Shown here piece by piece: positions 29,801 to 38,774 of a stretch of DNA of 64,000 nt. Position numbers and translations under genes: made by a program. The notes beneath the pieces were generated by a model. That model was not told the DNA's origin. It was given only the letters and a program-made list of their open reading frames with translations, and ran no database searches. Numbering within the stretch: the first letter of the stretch is position 1; every line of letters starts with the position of its first letter. This DNA is from Tautonia marina (GTDB lineage Bacteria; Planctomycetota; Planctomycetia; Isosphaerales; Isosphaeraceae). The DNA lies in the NCBI RefSeq assembly GCF_009177065.1, contig NZ_WEZF01000008.1, positions 62,001 through 126,000 of the forward strand, read 5' to 3'.

Positions 29801-30742
29801 ATGGCCCGCACCCGATCGAACGATCCCGCAACCGACAGCACACCACCGGCCGATCCTTCGTCTGGGGCCACCGCAGCTCGATCGACGCGGCGGTCCCGAA
29901 CCGACATGGCGCCGACGCCGCCGGTCAACGCCCCCCGAGACAACGACGAGGTCAACGTCGCCATTGCCGCGTCGGCCGAGTCGGGAGGAGGGACGATCAC
30001 CGCCCGCAAGGCCGGCGGCCTGCGCGACGTGGGCCTGAGCGTCGATCCCCGAGCCGTCGGCCTGCCGGCCGCCTTGCAGCACCTGGCCAAGGGGGTCAAT
30101 ATCGCCTTCCAGACTGACTACGGCGAGAACTACCTCGAAGCCGTCTACCAGGCCGCCATCGTCTACGACGACGAGCTTCGGATCGTTCACAAGGAGTACT
30201 TCGGCTTCGGCAAGTCCTGGTTCAGCCAGTTCGGCAAGCTCTTGCGGTCGATGCAACTGACCTTCGACGGCCCCGACCCGGCCAGCCCCGAAGGCCAGCG
30301 AAGGATTCAGAGCAACGGCCCGGCCACGCTCCGAGGCATCCTCAACCTGTTCGGCCGCAAGCTCGACCTCGTCACCGAGTACGAAGACCGCGTGCCGGCC
30401 TACGTCGAGCAGATGTTCGACCGGCTCGAAGCCTCCGGCATCATCGACGGCTGGAACCGAGGGGACTGGAAGATCCGGACCACCCGGATCGGCCTCGACA
30501 TCCGAGTCACCCCCGCCCAGGACATCCTCGACGAACTCGAGGCCAAGGAACACGCCAAGGCCCGCGCCCGCCGCGCCGCCCTTGAGGCCCAGGCCGAAGC
30601 GGAAGCCGAAGCCGAAGTCCAGGCCGAAGCCGAAGCCCAGGCCGAGGAGGACTCATCCTCCCAAGCCCAACCCTCCCGATCCTCGAAAGGCACATCGAAG
30701 TCAAAGGCGAGGCCAAAATCGAGGACGAAGAAGGAGAGCTGA
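29801..30742 (+). CDS. Protein of unknown function with disordered ends
   Basis: A 313-residue protein in three parts. Residues 1-70 are low-complexity (Ser, Thr, Pro, Arg). Residues 75-250 look folded: NIAFQTDYGENYLEAVYQAAIVYDDELRIVHKEYFGFGKSWF and LRGILNLFGRKLDLVTEYEDRVPAYVEQMF. The rest is a charged A/E-repeat helix (about residues 255-280) and a basic tail ending KARPKSRTKKES. No signal peptide or membrane segment is seen. The basic ends suggest nucleic-acid or membrane-surface binding. I do not recognise a family. Confidence 0.65.
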   Translation: MARTRSNDPATDSTPPADPSSGATAARSTRRSRTDMAPTPPVNAPRDNDEVNVAIAASAESGGGTITARKAGGLRDVGLSVDPRAVGLPAALQHLAKGVNIAFQTDYGENYLEAVYQAAIVYDDELRIVHKEYFGFGKSWFSQFGKLLRSMQLTFDGPDPASPEGQRRIQSNGPATLRGILNLFGRKLDLVTEYEDRVPAYVEQMFDRLEASGIIDGWNRGDWKIRTTRIGLDIRVTPAQDILDELEAKEHAKARARRAALEAQAEAEAEAEVQAEAEAQAEEDSSSQAQPSRSSKGTSKSKARPKSRTKKES

Positions 30743-30775
30743 AGGCCGCGCCCGAGTCTCGAACGCAGCCTTCAG
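30739..30775. terminator. Weak hairpin between convergent genes
   Basis: CTGAAGGC (30739-30746) pairs with GCCTTCAG (30768-30775) around a 21-base loop, straddling the end of the unknown gene and facing the secreted YHS-like gene. No T run follows, so it may not terminate. Confidence 0.3.
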
Positions 30776-30784
30776 ACACTGGAA

Positions 30785-31816
30785 TCACTCGTCACCCGAG
30801 AGGGCCTTGATCCGGGCCGCGGCAGTCGCGGCCTCGGGCGTGCCGGGGGCCTCGGCGACGACTCGCCGATAGAAGGTCAGGGCGCCGTCGGCCTTCCCCT
30901 GGCGTTCGAGCGACTGGCCGAGCCGAAGCAGCGAAGCGGCCTTGCGGCGTGCTTCGGGGTCGGAGGGAGCAGGCTCGTCGGTCGGCGGCGTCGGCCTCGG
31001 CGCCGGAGGAGTCTCCGCGCGGTCGGGGCGAGGGGAGTCGGTCGGCTCGGGTGACGGAGCGGGTTCGTCAGCCGGCCGCGAGGAGGTGAGCGAAGCCCGG
31101 AGCTTCCGGGCGTACTTCGCGGGGTTGGCGAGGACCTCATCGCGGCATCCGGAGCAGCAGACGGCGAAGGTCGAGCCACCGGCCGAGACGGTGATCGTGG
31201 CCGCGCCGCCGGTGACGATGCACTCAGGTCCCTTGACGGCAGCCCCTCCAGCGAAGTTCTCTCCTTCCTTGCCGAGGTTGGCTCGAATGAGGCGGTCGAA
31301 CTGAGGGGAACCGGGCTCCTTGCGGTCGAACCAGAAGTCAGAGCGGATACCGTTGGCGTTGGGCCGGATCGTCAGGCGATCGTCACCGGCAGGGCTGGAG
31401 CGGTCGAGCGTCAGGGCGTTGGTCTTCTCATCTCGGGAACCGACATAAACGACCGGCGACCCGTCGGGATCGGTCCCTTCCAGGCGGTAGGTTTCGGAAG
31501 CCTCGTCGAAGGTGATCCGGGCAGAGTCAAGGACCTTGCCCCCTTCGATGGTCAGGGTCAGGCCAACCGTCTCGCCGCCTTGAAAGGCGTAGGCCCACTC
31601 GTGTGTTTCCCGCCAGCCACGCAGGGGATTCTCGGCCGGGACGGCTTGCCCTTTCCAGCGTCCGATGAGCGGTGCGTACGGCTCGAAGGCCGGCGGGACC
31701 GACGGCTCAACCCCTTCGGATTCGGACGCAGCGCGATCCTCCTGGAGCATTGCGGCCCTCGACGGATCAACGAGCATGAACGCGAACACCAAGATCATCA
31801 GGACACGAACACTCAT
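30785..31816 (-). CDS. Secreted protein with lipocalin-like, YHS-like metal and TPR-like parts
   Basis: A 343-residue exported protein. Residues 1-22 form a signal peptide (MSVRVLMILVFAFMLVDPSRA). Residues about 40-185 are beta-rich (LIGRWKGQAVP, ETVGLTLTIEGG), like lipocalin or THAP4-type folds. Residues about 195-240 contain ECIVTGGAATITVSAGG and FAVCCSGCRDEVLANPAKY, a YHS/TRASH-type pattern with three cysteines that could bind a metal. Then comes a long proline-rich linker, and the last 50 residues are TPR-like (LLRLGQSLERQGKADGAL). I infer a periplasmic metal-sensing or scaffold role; no enzyme motif is visible. Confidence 0.72.
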   Translation of the reverse strand: MSVRVLMILVFAFMLVDPSRAAMLQEDRAASESEGVEPSVPPAFEPYAPLIGRWKGQAVPAENPLRGWRETHEWAYAFQGGETVGLTLTIEGGKVLDSARITFDEASETYRLEGTDPDGSPVVYVGSRDEKTNALTLDRSSPAGDDRLTIRPNANGIRSDFWFDRKEPGSPQFDRLIRANLGKEGENFAGGAAVKGPECIVTGGAATITVSAGGSTFAVCCSGCRDEVLANPAKYARKLRASLTSSRPADEPAPSPEPTDSPRPDRAETPPAPRPTPPTDEPAPSDPEARRKAASLLRLGQSLERQGKADGALTFYRRVVAEAPGTPEAATAAARIKALSGDE

Positions 31817-31946
31817 AAATCGGACTCCCGGATACGGCTGCGTCGTGGAGGAGGCGGGCCTGACGATCTGGTTCCGTTGCGACGAAGGGGGATTCCCGGC
31901 GTTTCGAGCGGAGCGTGAGAGGCAACGGTCCCTCTAGGCCGGGAAC

Positions 31947-32408
31947 TCACGGGAGGTCGTCCGCCTGTTCCGAAACGGTCAAGAGGTCGTCGATCGAGTA
32001 CGGGCAGGAGGCGGGAAAGGTTGATCGTGGCAAACCGGTCTCGGACGATGCCTTGAGCGTGGCCGTAGCATAGGCATCCATCAAGATCGCTTCCGCATGA
32101 TGACGAAGGAGCTTCGACTGGAGTAAGTCGACAAGTTCCGCACGTTGCAGGATGATCGTCGAGTACCAACTCCTCGACCGAAATTCCGTCTGAAATTGCC
32201 ATTTCAAGAGATGCATCATCAGGACGGTCAACCGGCTCTTGACCTCACGACGATCTCGTTGAGCCATGTCTTCAAGAAACTCCGCCAGGTGGGCGAAATC
32301 GACTTCGTCAAGCTTCCCCTCGCGGATCAAGGCAGCGTTGGCGTCGAGCCAGGCGGTTTCATCCTGCTCGTAAAGCGCAGAGAGGTGGGCCGGGGTCGCC
32401 GTGGACAT
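31947..32408 (-). CDS. DUF29-family protein
   Basis: A 153-residue protein of the DUF29 family. Recognisable segments are LYEQDETAWLDANAALIREGKLDEVDFAHLAEFLEDM near the start and LMMHLLKWQFQTEFRSRSW in the middle, which match the DFAHLIEELEDMG and HLLKWRFQP pattern of the family. It is mostly helical and probably cytoplasmic. The function of DUF29 is unknown; it is often present in many copies in cyanobacteria and planctomycetes. The last 30 residues are less typical. Confidence 0.88.
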   Translation of the reverse strand: MSTATPAHLSALYEQDETAWLDANAALIREGKLDEVDFAHLAEFLEDMAQRDRREVKSRLTVLMMHLLKWQFQTEFRSRSWYSTIILQRAELVDLLQSKLLRHHAEAILMDAYATATLKASSETGLPRSTFPASCPYSIDDLLTVSEQADDLP

Positions 32409-32579
32409 GGACGAGGTTGCCTCCGGTTCGATCGGGCCTTGAGAGTTCCCTTATACTCAATCGTACGATCCGAGAGACGAGGGGGCAACGCAAGACGACC
32501 GGCTCAGGCCGTTGCGAAAGGCTACGGCCGGCCGGTCGTCGGTAGGATCGTTCGCCGAGGATCGAAGCGAAATCGCCGG

Positions 32580-34556
32580 TTACTCAGACGAGCCGAGGGT
32601 CGCCACGTCGCCGATCTGGGGACGTTCCTCAGGGGAGAGGGGGAAGGTGACGTCGATGTAACCGATCATCATTTCTTCCCAGGTCTGATCTCCCCAGCGG
32701 ACGGGAGAGGTCGGGTCGGGGTTGACGGGGTTCCCGGGCGAGTTGTCGAAGTGGGCCAGGCAGTCGAGCCGTTCGCCGGCGCGGAAGGACACGGGCCGGG
32801 CAAGCTCGTAGTAGCTTTGCCAGTTGAAGTCGTAGGCAGGGACATCGAGCAGGGTTTCGCTCGTGCCGTCGGCGTAGGTGGCCGAGTAGCGGAACGACTT
32901 GCCGCGCAGGTGCATGTGCGGCATGAAGGCGATCAGCTCGGCATCTCGGGGGAAGATGAAGCGGGAGGGAACCGGGTAGTTGGCGGCTTCCTCCTTCGCG
33001 TCCGGACCCGCGCCGGGGGGAATTTCGAAGCGGGGGTTGGCCACGCCGATGGTCACGGCTTCACGATCGACCGGCTCTTTGGCCAGCACGAGGCCGACCT
33101 TTGACTGGTCGATGCGGACCTTGCCGATGGGCGTGTAATGCAGCTCGAACAGCAACTCGGACCCCGCCGGAATGCGCTTGGCGGTGCCGGTCGGGTAGCG
33201 CGAGGGCATCTCACCGGGGGCGTAGCCGCAAAGGTGGATGCGATCGCGGCCCCCTCGATCGCCGTTCGGCGGGATGATGTAGGCGATGATGTGGTGAACG
33301 ACCGCGCGGTCGGTCGGTCGGGCCTCGGCGGCCTGGACCCAGACATCCTTTTCGAAATTCAAAGGGACCCGGAAGCGCTGGTAGCGCTCGAAGCCTTCGG
33401 CCTTGATCGTGTACGGCTTGGGCATCTCGATGACGATGTCCGGCTCGCCGATGATCCAGCCCTCGGGCCAAGCGGCGGGAGGAGGCAGGTCGCTCGGGTC
33501 CCCCTCGGGAGCCCCTTGCTCGATCCAGGCGAGGATGGTGGCCCGTTCCTCGGGAGTCAGGCTGCGGTCGTTAGCGAAGTGATTGCCTTCGGGGAAGCGG
33601 GGGTCAGCGTGCCAGGGGGGCATCCGACGCAGGTCAACGACCTCCTGAATGCCATTGGTGCGGCGGGCGACCTCCTCGAAAGTGGTCAAGGAGAAGGGGC
33701 CGACCTCTCCGGGACGGTGGCAGGCTTCGCACTTGGCCTGGATGATCGGCGCGATGTGCTTGCTATAGGTGACCGGCCCGACCTCGTCGATGAGGGCGTC
33801 GGCGTTGGGGGCGATCTCGGCCCAGGCGGCTTCGAGGTCGGCCGAAGGGGGGCGGACACGGTCGGCGGCGGCAACCAGGCGGGTGACGCGATCGGCGATG
33901 TCGAGGCTCATCAGGTCGGTCACCTGCTCGCGGACCTCCTCCCGTTCGATCGGGCATCCGACGACCGAGGTGGCCGAGTTGTCCGGGCGTCGGCCGTCGA
34001 GCACGGCGTCGATCGCATCGGCCAGGTAGGCGCGGGTCGGTTCGTCTCGGGCGAAGCCGAGGCCGTACTGGTCGTCGATCGCTCCTCGGTAGCGAAGCAC
34101 AGCCTTCTCGTCGAGGACGAGGACTTCACAGGTCCGTTCGGCGAGAAGCTGGTCGGCAACGACGTTCCCTTCGTCCTTCAAGCTGGGGAAGGAGAGGCCG
34201 AACTCGTCGGACTGGGCGACGATCTCGCCGATCGACTGGCTGCGGTTGGAGTTGATGGCCAGGAAGACGACTTCCTTGGGTTCGTAGCGCTCGGCCAGGG
34301 CCACCAGGCGGGGCATGTAGAGGTCGCCGATCGGGCAGTCGATGCCGGTGAAGATGAGGACGGCGGCCTTCTTCCCCCGGAAGTCGTACAGCGAAACGGG
34401 ATCGCCGGTGCGGGCGTCGGGCAGGGTGAAATTGGGGACGCGATCACCGACGCCGCGCCCGAGCACTTCCTCGGCGGCGGTCGCGGTGCCGGTCGGAGTC
34501 ATTGCCGGGGCGATCAGCAGGGCCACCAGGGACCATCGAAGCACTCGCAGACTCAC
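32580..34556 (-). CDS. Secreted redoxin - cytochrome - copper monooxygenase-like fusion
   Basis: A 658-residue exported protein with three parts. Residues 1-27 are a signal peptide. Residues about 33-185 are a redoxin fold (VPNFTLPDARTGDPVSLYDFRGK), but the active site reads TGIDCPIGDLYMP, so there is only one Cys and no CXXC. Residues about 265-350 carry a planctomycete cytochrome-type heme motif CEACH. Residues about 390-640 resemble the C-terminal copper-monooxygenase domain of PHM/DBM type: AVVHHIIAYI, ELLFELHYTP and PHMHLRGKS give the His ligands. The GTG start is at 34556. Fusions of this kind are typical of planctomycetes and their relatives; substrate unknown. Confidence 0.8.
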   Translation of the reverse strand: MSLRVLRWSLVALLIAPAMTPTGTATAAEEVLGRGVGDRVPNFTLPDARTGDPVSLYDFRGKKAAVLIFTGIDCPIGDLYMPRLVALAERYEPKEVVFLAINSNRSQSIGEIVAQSDEFGLSFPSLKDEGNVVADQLLAERTCEVLVLDEKAVLRYRGAIDDQYGLGFARDEPTRAYLADAIDAVLDGRRPDNSATSVVGCPIEREEVREQVTDLMSLDIADRVTRLVAAADRVRPPSADLEAAWAEIAPNADALIDEVGPVTYSKHIAPIIQAKCEACHRPGEVGPFSLTTFEEVARRTNGIQEVVDLRRMPPWHADPRFPEGNHFANDRSLTPEERATILAWIEQGAPEGDPSDLPPPAAWPEGWIIGEPDIVIEMPKPYTIKAEGFERYQRFRVPLNFEKDVWVQAAEARPTDRAVVHHIIAYIIPPNGDRGGRDRIHLCGYAPGEMPSRYPTGTAKRIPAGSELLFELHYTPIGKVRIDQSKVGLVLAKEPVDREAVTIGVANPRFEIPPGAGPDAKEEAANYPVPSRFIFPRDAELIAFMPHMHLRGKSFRYSATYADGTSETLLDVPAYDFNWQSYYELARPVSFRAGERLDCLAHFDNSPGNPVNPDPTSPVRWGDQTWEEMMIGYIDVTFPLSPEERPQIGDVATLGSSE

Positions 34557-34788
34557 GTCGCGCTCCTCGAAATCGTGCGGAGAGGGGACGGAAGATCAAA
34601 TCCAGCGGTTGGTTCCGGCAATCCGGCCGCATCACGTCCGGATGCCACCGATGGGGGGGTGTCGCACCCGGCCCAGAGCGTCCGAGCGGCCCCTAGAGAA
34701 TTACCCGGTCGTGTTGGCCCTGGTTTCGCCCAAAAGGCGAATCAGGTCAGCTCGAAGGCTCGGGCCGCTCCTGAGAGACCGATTTTGC

Positions 34789-37350
34789 TTACGGGCGGCG
34801 GGCCTCGGCCACGTAGCGATGAACCTCAGTGTAGTCGACCGGCTTGACTAGATGGAGGTCGAATCCGGAGTCGAGGCTTCGACGGCGGATCGTCTCACCA
34901 TCGCGGGCGGTGACGGCGATCAAGGGGATGTCGGCCAGGTCCGGGTCGGCTCGGAGGGTGCGGGCGATCTCGTGCCCGTCCATCGGGCCGTCGAGGTGAA
35001 GGTCGCAGAGGACCAGATCGGGCCGAAATGATCGAGCCAGCTCCAGGGCGGTCGGGCCGTCGGCGGCCAGCTCAACGACATGGCCAATTCGTTCCAGGAC
35101 GCGCTTGGCCACGACGGCGAGCGCTCGCTGATCCTCGACCAGCAAGATTCGGTAGGACGGGGGCGGGGTCAAGTCCGGTTCTTCGGCGATGGCCCGCAAC
35201 GCGGGGGAACCTCCGGACGATTGCGAGGGAGGGGAGAACTCGGGCCGGGAACGATGCTCGGTTGCGGCCCCCGACCGGGAGGAGGGTGCCACCCGGATCA
35301 GACGGTCGAGGTCGGCCACGTCGATCGGCTTGGTCAGGTGGTGATCGATGCCGGCGGCCATGGCGCGATCACGGTCCCGACGCTCGCCGTAGCCGGAAAG
35401 GGCGATCAAGCGCGTTTCGGCCAGCGAGGGGAGCTTGCGGAGGCGTCTGGCCAGTTCGAAGCCGTCGAGGCCCGGCAAGCCGATGTCGAGGACCACGACC
35501 TCGGGTTCGAGCCGCTCGGCCGACTCCAGGCCCGAAGGACCATCGTAGGCCGTATCGACCCGGTGCCCATGATCTTCGAGCAGGCGTTGCAGGGCGCGGG
35601 CCATGTCGCGGTTGTCCTCGACCAGAAGCACATGACGCTGCTGATTCTGGTCGGCGTCGATCGGCAAGGGGGCCGATTCGACCGGCTCGGGAGCCTCGGC
35701 GGCGGGCAATCGGACGGTGAAGGTACTGCCCTGGCCGGGGCCTTCGCTGGCGACCTCGACGGTTCCGGAGTGCAGTTCGACGAGCCGACGCACGAGCGTC
35801 AGGCCGATGCCGAGCCCGCCTTGCTGGCGGTCGAGCGAGCGGTCGGCCTGGGCGAACAGGTCGAAGACCCGCTCTCGCATCTCGGCGTCGAGGCCGACGC
35901 CGTTGTCGATTACATCGATGCGGACCTGGCCGGGATGCTCAGGGTCGGGCCTTCCGTTCAGAACGATCCGGCCGCCCGAGGGGGTATACTTGGCGGCGTT
36001 GGTCAGCAAGTTGACCAGCACCTGCTCCAGGCGGATCGGGTCGGCCTGGACCCAGAGGGGCCGGGGGCTGATGGTCAGCTCCAGCCGATGCTGAAGCTCG
36101 GAGATGCTCGGCTGAACGACCCGGACGGCCTGTTCGGCCACCTGAGCCAGGTCGATCGACCGGCTTCGCAAGACGATCCGGCCGCGTTCGACCCGGGCCA
36201 CGTCGAGCAGGTCATCGACGAGCCATCGCATGTGGGCGACCTGGCGTTCGAGGATCGGGAGGACGTCGTCCTCGTCCCGAGGCTCCTGGCGAGCGCTGTT
36301 GTGGAGCAAGGCGACGCCATAGGCCATCGCCGCGAGCGGGTTGCGCAGCTCGTGGGCGAGCATGGCGAGGAATTCGTCCTTGCGGCGGTCGGCATCGAGC
36401 AGCCGGGCCTCGGCCTGCTTCAAGGGGGTCACGTCGGTCAGGGTGACGATCGTGGCCAATCGACGACCAACCTCGTCGCGGATCGGTCCGGAATTGAGCA
36501 AAAGAACCGAGGGGGAATCGCCGCAGCGGAGCGTGACCTCAAGGTTTCGGATCGGCACGTCGCCGAAAATCTCGTTGATCGAGAGGGGCAAGCCGTGAGC
36601 GGGATCGGTCCCTTCAGCAGGAGAGACGCCGACATCACCCGGCGCGGCCTGCTGCAAGGGGAAGGCTTCGTCGAACCGCTGTCGCAAGGGATTACCGCCA
36701 CAGAGGCGGTGAGCCTCTCGGCTGGCTCGCAGGACGAGCCCGGCCGGATCGCAAACGATAATCGCATCGACCGCCTGGTCAATGATCGATCGGGCCAGAC
36801 GCTCGGAGGCCAGCAACTCCTCGTCGCGCTGATGACGAGACATATCGGTCATGGTCACAACGATCACGTCCAGATCGTCAACGGTCAGACGGCTGACGCC
36901 GAGGTGGACAGGCAGCGGCGGGCGACCACGCTGCTTGAGCCGCAAGTTTCCTTGCTCGGCCTGGTCGGTTCCGCCTCGAGCGGAGGCGATGAGCGCATCG
37001 AGATCGCTGACGGAATCGATCTCAAGAAAGTCGGTCAGGCGTTGACCAAGGAGCCGGTCGGTCGGCTCGCCGAGCAGGTCGAGCAGGGCTTGATTGGCGC
37101 GGAGAATTCGCCCCTGCAGATCGCAGACCGCCACGCCCTGGGCCATCAACTCAAGGATCTCCCGGTACGACCGATCGGCCCCATCGCGGATGAAGACCTG
37201 GGGAGTCCCTCCCCCCGGGATGATGATGGCGTCGGCCGCCCCGCTGTAGAGGGCTTCCAGGGCCTGCTCGGCCTGATCGGCCCGCTGGTTGGCGGCGTCG
37301 AGGGCTGCTTGCAGCGCTTCAAGAGTGGACGCGTCCGGATCCAAGGCCAT
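34789..37350 (-). CDS. Hybrid histidine kinase with two PAS and two receiver domains
   Basis: An 853-residue signalling protein without membrane segments. After an N-terminal coiled coil (about 10-35) come PAS domains (about 60-170 and 180-310). The HisKA domain has AHELRNPL with His333. The ATPase domain has QVLVNLLTNAAKYTP (N box) and DNGVGLDAEM and GLGIGLTLVR (G boxes). Receiver 1 has VVVLDIGLPG with Asp622, and receiver 2 has LVLCDLHLDG with Asp783. It should pass phosphate from His333 to one or both Asp. The signal is likely sensed in the cytoplasm by the PAS parts. No separate output regulator lies beside it. Confidence 0.94.
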   Translation of the reverse strand: MALDPDASTLEALQAALDAANQRADQAEQALEALYSGAADAIIIPGGGTPQVFIRDGADRSYREILELMAQGVAVCDLQGRILRANQALLDLLGEPTDRLLGQRLTDFLEIDSVSDLDALIASARGGTDQAEQGNLRLKQRGRPPLPVHLGVSRLTVDDLDVIVVTMTDMSRHQRDEELLASERLARSIIDQAVDAIIVCDPAGLVLRASREAHRLCGGNPLRQRFDEAFPLQQAAPGDVGVSPAEGTDPAHGLPLSINEIFGDVPIRNLEVTLRCGDSPSVLLLNSGPIRDEVGRRLATIVTLTDVTPLKQAEARLLDADRRKDEFLAMLAHELRNPLAAMAYGVALLHNSARQEPRDEDDVLPILERQVAHMRWLVDDLLDVARVERGRIVLRSRSIDLAQVAEQAVRVVQPSISELQHRLELTISPRPLWVQADPIRLEQVLVNLLTNAAKYTPSGGRIVLNGRPDPEHPGQVRIDVIDNGVGLDAEMRERVFDLFAQADRSLDRQQGGLGIGLTLVRRLVELHSGTVEVASEGPGQGSTFTVRLPAAEAPEPVESAPLPIDADQNQQRHVLLVEDNRDMARALQRLLEDHGHRVDTAYDGPSGLESAERLEPEVVVLDIGLPGLDGFELARRLRKLPSLAETRLIALSGYGERRDRDRAMAAGIDHHLTKPIDVADLDRLIRVAPSSRSGAATEHRSRPEFSPPSQSSGGSPALRAIAEEPDLTPPPSYRILLVEDQRALAVVAKRVLERIGHVVELAADGPTALELARSFRPDLVLCDLHLDGPMDGHEIARTLRADPDLADIPLIAVTARDGETIRRRSLDSGFDLHLVKPVDYTEVHRYVAEARRP

Positions 37351-37922
37351 ACCTCAAACGCTCGATCTTGAAATCGCGTCCGAGACCGCGACTGGAGGCT
37401 CGAACCCACCTCTCGGGTTGGGAAGACCGGAGAGGGTGTTCGAGCGGACCTCAGGTCGATGGAAGCCTGGGCCTCGGCGGAGAGACGACGGGGGCGCCAT
37501 GCCCCACCCGGTGCCCCCATGACGGGCCTCGGGACACTGCCTCGGAGAATCGACTCGAACAGGTGGAAAAACCCTCGCAATTTTCGGACCATTTTCGAGC
37601 AAGTCAGGCATTTTGAAGCCGTACGAGAGCGAAGAACCGGGACACGAAGGATGGTCGGGAGCGGAAGCACCGGGGCCGTCTCGATCCTGGGGGTTGATCG
37701 GTTCGGGTCCAGAACGCGGGAGGTTGAACAGGACTTTAATCGGGCTGCCGGAACAGCGTCAACGGCCGATCCGACTCGGAGGGCGGATCGGGCGATCGGC
37801 ATAGATGTCTAGCAAGGCGACCCCGGCGGTGGTACAGTCAGAGAATCTGTCGCGAACCGGGAGAGCGATGCTGTCGCCGCCCGGCTCGCGGAATTGTCTA
37901 GACCGTCAGTCAGGGTTCGTCA
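37351..37922. other. Divergent gap with no supported gene
   Basis: This 572-bp gap separates the leftward histidine kinase from the rightward lipoyl-like gene, so promoters for both should lie here. I found no convincing promoter boxes, hairpin or RNA gene. A short AT-rich run near 37570-37615 holds three ATTTT motifs. Small open frames in it have shadow-like composition. Confidence 0.5.
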
Positions 37923-38219
37923 ATGCGCCTGGAGGCAGTCGTCCTGCCCAATCTGGGGACCGCCCCGGACGAGCCGATCATTATTAGCCACTGGTTCGCG
38001 GCTCGGGGAGCCGAGGTCTGGGAAGGGGACCGGCTGGTCGAAGTGCTGGTTGGCCCGGCCACCTTTGATGTTCCCGCGCCGTGCTCCGGCCGCCTGGCCG
38101 AGATCCGTGGCTATGAAGACGATCGGGTCTGGCCGGGGATGGTCCTGGGACTGCTTGCCGTGGGCGATGACGGCCCTGATCCCGACGCGCCGCCGTCGGA
38201 TGAGACCGGATCCCGTTGA
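37923..38219 (+). CDS. Lipoyl/biotinyl-domain-like protein lacking the acceptor lysine
   Basis: A 98-residue protein with the fold of a lipoyl domain: VVLPNLGTAPDEPIIISHWF, GAEVWEGDRLVEV and VPAPCSGRLAEIRGYEDD match the usual sequence of the 2-oxoacid dehydrogenase E2 lipoyl domain. The acceptor loop DKA is replaced by GPA, so the lysine that carries lipoate is Pro45 here. It cannot be lipoylated or biotinylated at the usual position. It may keep a protein-binding role only. It is followed after two bases by a NUDIX gene, and then by tmk and holB in the same direction. Confidence 0.75.
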   Translation: MRLEAVVLPNLGTAPDEPIIISHWFAARGAEVWEGDRLVEVLVGPATFDVPAPCSGRLAEIRGYEDDRVWPGMVLGLLAVGDDGPDPDAPPSDETGSR

Positions 38220-38221
38220 CC

Positions 38222-38704
38222 ATGAGTCCCTTCTTCGAGCGATCCGCCGGCGTCATTCCGTTCCGGATCGCCGAGGACGGAACCCCGCGCTATCTGGTGC
38301 TCCACTCGGCCACCGTCCGTAACCCGAGAGCACGCTGGGAGTTTCCCAAAGGGGGCATGGACCCCGGGGAAACCACCACGCAAACCGCCGCGCGCGAGTT
38401 CCAGGAAGAAACCTCGCTGACCGACTGGAGCTTCCGCCAGGGGTTCGAACGGAGCCTCTCGTACACCTATCTTCGCCAGGGGCGCAAGGTTCTCAAGACG
38501 GTCGTGTATTACATGGTCGAGGTGCACGACGCCTCGACCCTCGCCTGTTCGGCCGAGCATACGGCCGACCCGTTCGGCCACTGGCACCACTGGGGGACCT
38601 TCGAGGAGATTTCCCGGTATCTCTACCACGCAAAGATCCGTCAGCTCTTTGCCGACGCCCACGAGTGGCTGACCGGCGAGCCGGTTCGAGGGCCGGGACG
38701 GTAA
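38222..38704 (+). CDS. NUDIX hydrolase
   Basis: A 160-residue hydrolase with the full NUDIX box: GGMDPGETTTQTAAREFQEETSL, with the conserved GX5EX7REXXEE order. Such enzymes split nucleoside diphosphate-linked compounds, for instance dinucleoside polyphosphates. The sequence SAGVIPFRIAEDGTPRYLVLHS before the box resembles the Ap4A-hydrolase branch. The ATG at 38222 lies two bases after the lipoyl-like gene stop, so both are translated together. Substrate not certain. Confidence 0.9.
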   Translation: MSPFFERSAGVIPFRIAEDGTPRYLVLHSATVRNPRARWEFPKGGMDPGETTTQTAAREFQEETSLTDWSFRQGFERSLSYTYLRQGRKVLKTVVYYMVEVHDASTLACSAEHTADPFGHWHHWGTFEEISRYLYHAKIRQLFADAHEWLTGEPVRGPGR

Positions 38705-38774
38705 TGGCCCGGCCTGTGATCCCTCGGTTTCACCTCGTCTCCCTCAGCCCGGTCGCCGCGAGCTTGAATTCCGC

